Part shown: positions 1-4,852 of the stretch, in pieces
Layout of the letters: each line of letters begins with the position of its first letter
Position numbering within the stretch: the stretch's first letter is position 1
DNA from: Chrysochromulina tobinii
Taxonomy: Eukaryota > Haptophyta > Prymnesiales > Chrysochromulinaceae
NCBI GenBank assembly: GCA_001275005.1
Contig: JWZX01001216.1
Location: forward strand, 1-10,137
Direction: 5' to 3'
DNA length: 10,137 nt
Program-made: the position numbers and the translations under genes
Notes under the pieces: model-generated
Told to the model about the DNA's origin: nothing
The model's database searches: none
What the model saw: only the letters and a program-made list of their open reading frames with translations

Positions 1-109
1 CCGCCCTCTGCCAAGGGGGGGTTCGCTAGCCGCCCGATGGTTACCCGCCTCGTTAGGTACGGTCCGGTGAGACAAAACAAACTTTTCTGAATCGGCTTCG
101 CACTGCGCG
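1..109. other. Non-coding leader before the YR reading frame
   Basis: No gene is visible here. It contains a G run (15-21), an in-frame stop for the YR upstream frame at 68-70, an A-rich patch (72-80), and the first copy of a 27-bp tandem repeat that supplies the possible ATG at 110. Promoter or 5' UTR sequence of the YR gene, or an element terminal repeat cut by the window edge, are both possible. Confidence 0.4.
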
Positions 110-141
110 ATGCTTGAATCGGTTTCGCATTGCGCGAGGCT
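88..141 (+). repeat. Tandem duplication of a 27-bp unit
   Basis: Positions 88-114 and 115-141 are adjacent copies that match at 24 of 27 bases; two of the three differences are C/T transitions. Because 27 is a multiple of three, the duplication keeps the reading frame. The ATG at 110 lies in the first copy; the second copy has AGG in place of that ATG. Confidence 0.9.
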
Positions 142-826
142 TGACACTCGTCTGAGGACGGCGAGGGCGGTCACGCCTTCCCCTTTCTCGGCTGCTTCGC
201 AGCTGAGCTCCTCATCCTCAGCGCCAGTGCGCAAGGCGTCGTTCCGCGACCTTCCTTCGGTCGCTCGCGCCGTCCCGTCGCCCCCAGTGCGACTTCCGAA
301 CAACGCCCGCGCTGTTCCATCCTCGGCGCCCGAGAGTTCGCCGCTGGTTCCATCGACAGGTGCACTCGGTGCCTCCTCGTCCTCTCTTCCTCGGAGATCC
401 TCTCCGCGCCACTCCGCGTCAGTGCGCTCTTCCTCCGCCTCGGATTTCTCGGCCGCGTCCGTCGCGGCCGTCTCCGCGCAGGACTTGATGCGACGCAGTA
501 TGGCGCCGCCCAGAGCCTCCCGTGGGCCCTCTCGGCGAGCCTATACGAAGACCGAAGGGCCGCCCGCTCGGGCCAAGAAGCGCCCTCTTGCAGAGCTGGC
601 TCTTCCTCCTCCTCCCATTGAGGGTTTCTTCAACCTCGAGGTTAGCGCGTTCACCAGGCGCCGCCGCCGGCTGACGCAAGCCGAGAAGGACCTCCACGTC
701 ACGTACGCGGACGTGCAGGACTATAAGAAGCGCAACGCCGCGGCATGGCTCGCGTCCATACTCGGCCCGAAGCTCCGCGACCACATGCGTGGGCGGTCCT
801 TTAGCAGTCCTTCAGACCCCGTCTGA
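110..826 (+). CDS. N-terminal part of the tyrosine recombinase gene (frameshifted from the core)
   Basis: This open frame of 238 codons precedes the recombinase core and overlaps its frame. Residues 1-165 are low complexity, rich in Ser, Ala, Pro and Arg, and probably disordered. From about residue 170 the sequence becomes structured, with a basic patch (RRRRR near 185), a charged helical stretch, and a helix ending ASILGPKLRDHM before a stop at 824-826. DIRS recombinases normally carry such a helical segment just before the SAM-like DNA-binding region, and that region continues in the next frame from about 789. I infer that both frames were one protein, with a +1 shift (one extra base or two missing) near 789-826. 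The start is uncertain: ATG 110 is the first in frame after the stop at 68-70. Confidence 0.6.
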   Translation: MLESVSHCARLDTRLRTARAVTPSPFSAASQLSSSSSAPVRKASFRDLPSVARAVPSPPVRLPNNARAVPSSAPESSPLVPSTGALGASSSSLPRRSSPRHSASVRSSSASDFSAASVAAVSAQDLMRRSMAPPRASRGPSRRAYTKTEGPPARAKKRPLAELALPPPPIEGFFNLEVSAFTRRRRRLTQAEKDLHVTYADVQDYKKRNAAAWLASILGPKLRDHMRGRSFSSPSDPV

Positions 827-2150
827 ACTTGATCGGGATGAGGCACTCACGCAGCTTCTCCTGCTACGAGCCAGCTCCGAGGGGGCTGCGCTCGCGAAAG
901 TTCGGCGCGCACTCGCCGCCCTCGTCGCCTTCATGCCGTCCGATCATCTTCCGGCCTCGGCCCTCCTCCTCAACCGGTGCATCACGTCGGCTTCGATTGC
1001 TGCCCTCTCTGCCGCGAAAGGCTCTCAGGGCGGCGCCACCGTCGCGTCGTCTCTTCGAAGTGGCTTTCGCGACGCCCAGATCCTCGGCATTCCGCTTCAA
1101 GCGGACTCGCTGCTGGTCGATGCAGCAGCCCCGCCCGGTAAGAAGATGCGCCGCGAGCGGCGCGCGGGTTCTATTCCTCTCAAGTGGTACTACGCTTTTG
1201 AGCACTGGGCCCGCTCTATGCCGCCCGGTTTCCATCGCCTTGTGCTGCGACAAGTCCTTATCCTCTGGCTGCACTCGCGGCTACGGATGGTCGACGTCAT
1301 GCGCGCCTCGGTGTCTCTCTCGGCCCCATCTACGGATGGGTGTCCTGTCATCATGGTCGTCACTTCCTTCTCCAAGGATGGGGCGCCCATCGACGTCTAC
1401 TTCCGCGCCGAAGGTTTCCTCGGCCGCTGGGAATGGATCGATGAGCACATTCTCGATCTTCAGACGCATGGCGTCATCGGGTTTGGTATCCCCGCCTTCG
1501 TGTGCCCCAGGGGCCACGCTGGCAAGATCCTCGAGGCTACGGGCCTCTGCGCCCCGGCTCGCACGGCATCAAAGGAGTACGCCATCGCGTCGCTCAAGGC
1601 CTTCACGGCCATGGAGCCCCTCCTTGCCGTGCCTGCCGTCTGGCTCGCTCTGGGCATTGTCCCCCACTCGGGCCACGGCTCCCCTTCTGACCAACTCGCG
1701 GTCATCGGGCCTCACGCCCCGCCCGACATCGCCATGACCGATGTCGACGAGCGCGAGATGGGTCATTGGCGTCGGCTCGCCAAGCTCAACTCCGGCGACG
1801 GGGAGATTCCACTCGAGCCGCTCCTACAGGAGGCCATCGACGCCGCTGCCCATCGCGCAGCCGCGACCGCCGCTGGAGCTGGCACGGTTCGCCCTGCAGC
1901 CCCACCGGCCATGACGGCCCAGGACGCGGAGATGCGCGTTCGCTACACTTCCGGCACTAACCGCGAAGGGCGTAAGCGCGCCCAAGTGCGCGTGCATGAG
2001 CGCTGGGTGCGCGCCGTTCGCCGCGGCATGGCCGCCTTCGGTCAGCCCTGGACAGATCTCCGGGGTGACCGCTCGGACTATGATGTCCTTGAGAACATCC
2101 CGGCCCTTGAGGCGCCTGTCCTCGGGTCCGACTCGGACTCTGACGATTGA
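789..2150 (+). CDS. Tyrosine recombinase (integrase of a DIRS-order element)
   Basis: This frame encodes the DNA cutting and joining enzyme that would insert the element's circular DNA copy. Residues are numbered from the GTG at 789. The frame has no ATG near its beginning and is open back to 675, so translation probably enters from the upstream frame. An all-helical N-terminal core-binding region covers about 10-110. The catalytic domain starts near 130, with box I SRLRMVDVMRAS (R166, D169). Box II is PHSGHGSPSD (H293), where the expected arginine is missing. GHW follows at 325-327, and the nucleophile is Y386 in RVRYTSG. An Ala-rich insert of roughly 30 residues lengthens the GHW-to-Tyr distance. 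The tail is acidic (GSDSDSDD). YR function is inferred from the order and spacing of these motifs. The missing arginine and the frameshift suggest an inactive copy. Confidence 0.8.
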   Translation: MGGPLAVLQTPSELDRDEALTQLLLLRASSEGAALAKVRRALAALVAFMPSDHLPASALLLNRCITSASIAALSAAKGSQGGATVASSLRSGFRDAQILGIPLQADSLLVDAAAPPGKKMRRERRAGSIPLKWYYAFEHWARSMPPGFHRLVLRQVLILWLHSRLRMVDVMRASVSLSAPSTDGCPVIMVVTSFSKDGAPIDVYFRAEGFLGRWEWIDEHILDLQTHGVIGFGIPAFVCPRGHAGKILEATGLCAPARTASKEYAIASLKAFTAMEPLLAVPAVWLALGIVPHSGHGSPSDQLAVIGPHAPPDIAMTDVDEREMGHWRRLAKLNSGDGEIPLEPLLQEAIDAAAHRAAATAAGAGTVRPAAPPAMTAQDAEMRVRYTSGTNREGRKRAQVRVHERWVRAVRRGMAAFGQPWTDLRGDRSDYDVLENIPALEAPVLGSDSDSDD

Positions 2151-2307
2151 GTACGAACTCTCGTCACGCACCGTGTCTCTCGGAGACGTCTTTCGTTCGG
2201 TTCCTCCGAGCGCCTTTTTCCGCAGCGATTTTCGTTGTGTGTCCGGGCCACTTGCCTGTGAGAGCAATGGAAGAGGAGGCCACGTGCCCCCAGGAAGGTA
2301 CATTGGA
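2151..2307 (+). other. YR 3' untranslated region
   Basis: No gene. It holds a small hairpin at 2175-2187 (GTCTC, 3-nt loop, GAGAC) and an imperfect 11-bp direct repeat, GGCCACTTGCC (2246-2256) and GGCCACGTGCC (2278-2288). It ends at the first copy of the 128-bp repeat. No AATAAA signal is visible on this strand. Confidence 0.5.
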
Positions 2308-2435
2308 GGGCTTAGTCCCGTTGGCCTACCTTATCTTTTACCATTGACTCTGTCACTGGTCAGGCCCATCACCTACTTCAACGAGATATCACGAGATATG
2401 CTATACACGGTTAACGGGCGACCACAAAGTTAGTT
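2308..2435 (+). repeat. 128-bp direct repeat, copy 1
   Basis: It is identical base for base to 7458-7585. Identity starts at GGGCTTAG, with mismatched bases just before it (A at 2307, C at 7457), and ends at TAGTT (next base C here, T in copy 2). The sequence is more AT-rich than its surroundings. It contains a tandem pair of 10-mers, ACGAGATATC and ACGAGATATG (2381-2400), and the palindrome GTTAAC. In DIRS/PAT/Ngaro elements short direct repeats are used to complete the reverse-transcribed copy and to form the circle; this is probably the internal or left member of such a pair. Confidence 0.95.
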
Positions 2436-2745
2436 CCGCGACAACGAAGATTTATCTATCGTGTTAGCGCACTAGCTTTCTGGACGTCCTACTCTCCGTA
2501 TTCATAGCTCGAAGAGCGCTCCGCGCTCTTTCTCTTTCATACTGGAAGTTCACACTTCAACTTCCTCAAGAAAATATCAACGCGTCAAGCGCTCTGCGCT
2601 TCGCCTTTCCGCGGTCGCCGTCAGGCTGCTGCGCTGATATTTTATTTTACCCACCCTCTCCTCCCTAGTAACGTGACCCGCGGGGTTACGTCTCGATGCG
2701 TGTCACGACCACTTTTGGTCTCACCCGATCATGATATCACGGCGC
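2436..2745. other. Non-coding, hairpin-rich region between the repeat and the DUF4326 frame
   Basis: No gene. Read from the minus strand this is the 3' UTR of the Gag-DUF4326 transcript. It holds several perfect stems: 2512-2519 with 2523-2530 (8 bp, 3-nt loop), 2544-2550 with 2559-2565 (7 bp), and 2587-2592 with 2596-2601 (6 bp). The last lies inside a longer stem, 2571-2583 with 2631-2643 (12 of 13 pairs). A 5-bp stem lies at 2707-2720. If the element follows a split-repeat plan, the partner of a left-end 'A' repeat should be found here. Confidence 0.6.
2641..2646 (-). promoter_or_regulatory. Possible polyadenylation signal for Gag-DUF4326
   Basis: The minus strand reads AATAAA exactly, 100 nt downstream of the DUF4326 stop codon and overlapping the edge of the long stem at 2571-2643. 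Position and sequence suit a eukaryotic polyadenylation signal. Chance occurrence in this short AT-rich patch cannot be excluded, and some algae do not use AATAAA. Confidence 0.4.
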
Positions 2746-3324
2746 CTACGGCTCCGCCGGCTCCTCTCGGCGCGCGTGGATCCATTCTGCGATCACGTCC
2801 CCATGGCATTCCCTGGGCTTGCATGTACAACGCAGATGCAGCGTCTCTCCGTTACGAACACGCTCAGCTAACCTACTGAGCGCCTGCATCCTTCGATGCA
2901 AGGGGATTTTTGCGTTCGACGCATGAGGGGTCCCAAGCCTGCGCTCACGCGCGATCTGCGAGGCGGTCTTCGACCCCGTGATCAGCTCGCGGTATCCTCC
3001 CACGGCGGCATTACGGTCTCCCTCAGCGAGCATCTCTAATGGATTCCCATATACCCCCATCGAGGCTCCGCTTCGACGTATGTCGATTTCTCCCGCGACG
3101 AAGGCGTCTCCGGGACCGAGCACCACCACGCTCCCGCACACATGTTTCCCGCCTTCGGCGGCCTCAGCAGTATCTGCGGGTGCCACCCTTGCCTCGTAAC
3201 GCGCCTCAGCTCGCCTTCGAGCAGAATAACCAGCGCGTCGGATCGCCTCGGCGACTTCCCCCTCTTCACCACCGCCGACCTCGGCGAATGAGACTCTCTT
3301 CTTCGGACTCTCCTCAGAGGCCAG
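2746..3324 (-). CDS. DUF4326 domain protein, in frame behind the Gag stop codon
   Basis: This frame follows the Gag frame after one UGA and stays open for 192 codons to TAG at 2748-2746. It has no ATG before the domain, so it is probably made by readthrough of the UGA; a GTG at 3186 is the only early alternative I noted. The first 45 residues are a charged linker (KKRVSFAEV, then Arg/Glu/Ala-rich). The DUF4326 domain follows, from about EIDIRR through VYGNPLEM, GDRNAAVGGYRELI and RMQALSRLAE to the signature LRCTCKPRECHGDVIAEWI (CxCxPxxCH). From memory this family is uncharacterised and best known from bacteria and phages; the Cys/His cluster suggests metal binding. Family assignment is by motif. 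Its role in the element is unknown; nucleic-acid or nucleotide processing is only a guess. Confidence 0.8.
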   Translation of the reverse strand: MASEESPKKRVSFAEVGGGEEGEVAEAIRRAGYSARRRAEARYEARVAPADTAEAAEGGKHVCGSVVVLGPGDAFVAGEIDIRRSGASMGVYGNPLEMLAEGDRNAAVGGYRELITGSKTASQIARERRLGTPHASNAKIPLHRRMQALSRLAERVRNGETLHLRCTCKPRECHGDVIAEWIHARREEPAEP

Positions 3325-4653
3325 TCACTTCTTCGCCTTCTTCTCGGCCGCGACGCGCCCGAGATTGGTCCATGCGTGGTTGTGCCTCTTCCCGCACTTC
3401 CCTTCCTCGCGCGCATCGCACGTGCCCGTTTTCTCCCATTCGGGACACACGGGCGCCTCGCCGCGCCGCCTGTTCGGCGTGGGCGACCCTCTGCCCTTTC
3501 CGCCCCCTTTTGGGCGCTTGACGCCAGGGGTGACCTCCTCATCCTCCTCTTCAGGACGGCTAGTTTTGGCGGCTGGGGCGCGTCGCCCCGAGCTGCGCTC
3601 CTCTTTGCACGCGTCCTGCCACACTCGGGAGTCCGAGCTGAAGACTCTCGCGACCGCGCGTGACAGCGAGTGGCCGTTCAGCACGGAGATTTCGCTCACG
3701 AGCTCGTTCCAGAGCGTGTCGCCAAGGGTGATCTTCTGCCTCTCCGTCAGCGGCTCGAGGGCGGTGATCAGATGCAGGATAGCGCTGTCGACGATCTTCC
3801 CCGACAGCTGCGCGGGACGCTTCTCCTTCTTCTTTTTGCTCGGATCCTTGGGGTCCTCCTCATCGAGAGTCCACTCGAGCATCGTCAGGTCGACCCTCTT
3901 GTCGACCTTGAATCCCTCAGGCATCGGCTCCGCGTAAGCCTTGCGCATCGCGAGCAGCACCGAGATGAGGTCCAACAGGTAGCTCTCTCGACCGGCCGGC
4001 ACCGTCTGTGCGCGGCCTTTCTCGATGATCTCGCTCAGCCTTCGAACATTCGGGCAGCTTGAGGCCACGGGCCACTTGTCGAACGCCAGCACCATCGCCC
4101 TAGACGGCAGCAGTGCCGCGGGCCATGTATGCGTCTCTGGATGCATCGCCTCCCAGCTCGAGAGCTTCGCGATCCGCTCGTCTTCGCGATCCTTCTGGCT
4201 CTTGATCACGAGGGATCGCTCTTCTCCTCCTTTGCCCGCGGCGCTCGACGGCGTCGTGTCCGGGCTAAGTCGCCCAGCCTTTGTCAATGCTCGAGCCTCC
4301 TCCCCCGATTGCCCAAGCAGCACTCGCAGCAGGCCTTTCATTTCCGAGCGCAGCGCATCTTTGTCTCGTCCGAGGGCCGCCCCACCTGGCGACCCCAGCA
4401 ATCGATCCACGCACGCGATCAAGAAGGCCGGCTCTTCCGTCCGCTTCTCGGTGTCCAACCCGAACGTGCGGCACAGCTGCGTGGCTGTCTTCGCGCAGCC
4501 ATTCTTCTCAGCCTCGGCGACCTCCACCATCAGCTCGAACATCTTGCTGTAGTCGGTGGCGCCGTAGTTGATGACCATCTGCAGGCTCGCAGGCATCTCT
4601 TTCAGCGCCGCATCCAAGCGGCCCTCCTGGCGCTCCTGCCGTGTCTTCGACAT
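3325..4653 (-). CDS. Gag-like nucleocapsid protein with CCCH zinc knuckle
   Basis: This is a protein of 442 codons starting at ATG 4653-4651, with A at -3. The frame is open only slightly further up, to a TGA at 4698-4696, through a TTG. The N-terminal three quarters is mostly predicted helix, with a charged middle (GEERSLVIKSQKDREDERI) and a Lys-rich stretch (SKKKKEKR). A basic, Gly/Arg/Pro-rich linker follows. Residues 403-424 form a zinc finger of spacing C-x8-C-x7-C-x3-H, starting CPEWEKTGTC. The end is lysine-rich (AAEKKAKK). A helical body, basic linker and terminal zinc knuckle is the Gag plan; its job would be binding and packaging element RNA. It is encoded opposite to RT and YR. I recognise no family for the helical body. 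The plus-strand frames over it are low-complexity shadows. Confidence 0.75.
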   Translation of the reverse strand: MSKTRQERQEGRLDAALKEMPASLQMVINYGATDYSKMFELMVEVAEAEKNGCAKTATQLCRTFGLDTEKRTEEPAFLIACVDRLLGSPGGAALGRDKDALRSEMKGLLRVLLGQSGEEARALTKAGRLSPDTTPSSAAGKGGEERSLVIKSQKDREDERIAKLSSWEAMHPETHTWPAALLPSRAMVLAFDKWPVASSCPNVRRLSEIIEKGRAQTVPAGRESYLLDLISVLLAMRKAYAEPMPEGFKVDKRVDLTMLEWTLDEEDPKDPSKKKKEKRPAQLSGKIVDSAILHLITALEPLTERQKITLGDTLWNELVSEISVLNGHSLSRAVARVFSSDSRVWQDACKEERSSGRRAPAAKTSRPEEEDEEVTPGVKRPKGGGKGRGSPTPNRRRGEAPVCPEWEKTGTCDAREEGKCGKRHNHAWTNLGRVAAEKKAKK

Positions 4654-4852
4654 GCTTGCGGCGACGATGCGACTCGTCTCGAGCGCGCCCAAGTGTCAGT
4701 GACACTTTCGGAGGATGATCTCACGTTTGAGATTACTTCAGAGACGCTCCGCGCCCCGACTCATGGACTGACTAGTGCCTCCTTTGGAGGCCCGACATCC
4801 AAATATGGATGTTACGTCCCACGACGACGCGTAAGTTTGGGCGCACCAAACG
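4654..4852. promoter_or_regulatory. Divergent promoter region between gag (-) and RT (+)
   Basis: The two start codons point away from each other across 199 bp, so both promoters or 5' leaders must lie here unless transcripts begin further out. The segment holds four perfect inverted repeats within 122 bp: 4691-4707 (AAGTGTCA-G-TGACACTT), 4718-4733 (ATCTCA, loop CGTT, TGAGAT), 4777-4791 (GCCTCC, loop TTT, GGAGGC) and 4795-4812 (ACATCC, AAATAT, GGATGT). They could be binding sites that serve both directions, or hairpins in the leader RNAs. No canonical TATA box stands out except the AT core at 4801-4806. Confidence 0.6.
4799..4808. promoter_or_regulatory. CArG-like box in the divergent spacer
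   Basis: CCAAATATGG matches CC(A/T)6GG, the recognition sequence of SRF/MADS-box transcription factors, and sits in the centre of the palindrome 4795-4812. It lies about 45 bp before the RT start codon. The match is seen directly; regulatory use is a guess. Confidence 0.3.

Noticed and set aside
25-69. Short blocks (GCTAG, CCCGATGG, TACCCG, GGTAC, TCCGGTG) occur in the same order at 25-69 and 7374-7438, hinting that the window begins in another RT 3' UTR.
   Set aside because: Blocks are 5-8 bp and their spacing differs by 3-9 bp each time, so chance in GC-rich DNA is likely. Only sequence left of the window would tell.
829-1737. 302-codon open frame within the recombinase gene.
   Set aside because: Shifted frame over the YR core; Ser/Arg/Pro-rich with no domain.
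1996-2433. Plus-strand frame of 145 codons running into the first 128-bp repeat; another at 7078-7497 enters the second copy.
   Set aside because: Frames such as the one at 7078-7497 and a 66-codon one at 2147-2347 share the end GLVPLAYLIFYH only because the repeat DNA is identical; nothing suggests translation.
3036-3542. 168-codon minus-strand frame overlapping the end of gag and the linker.
   Set aside because: Arg/Gly-rich shadow of the gag-DUF4326 frame; no motif.
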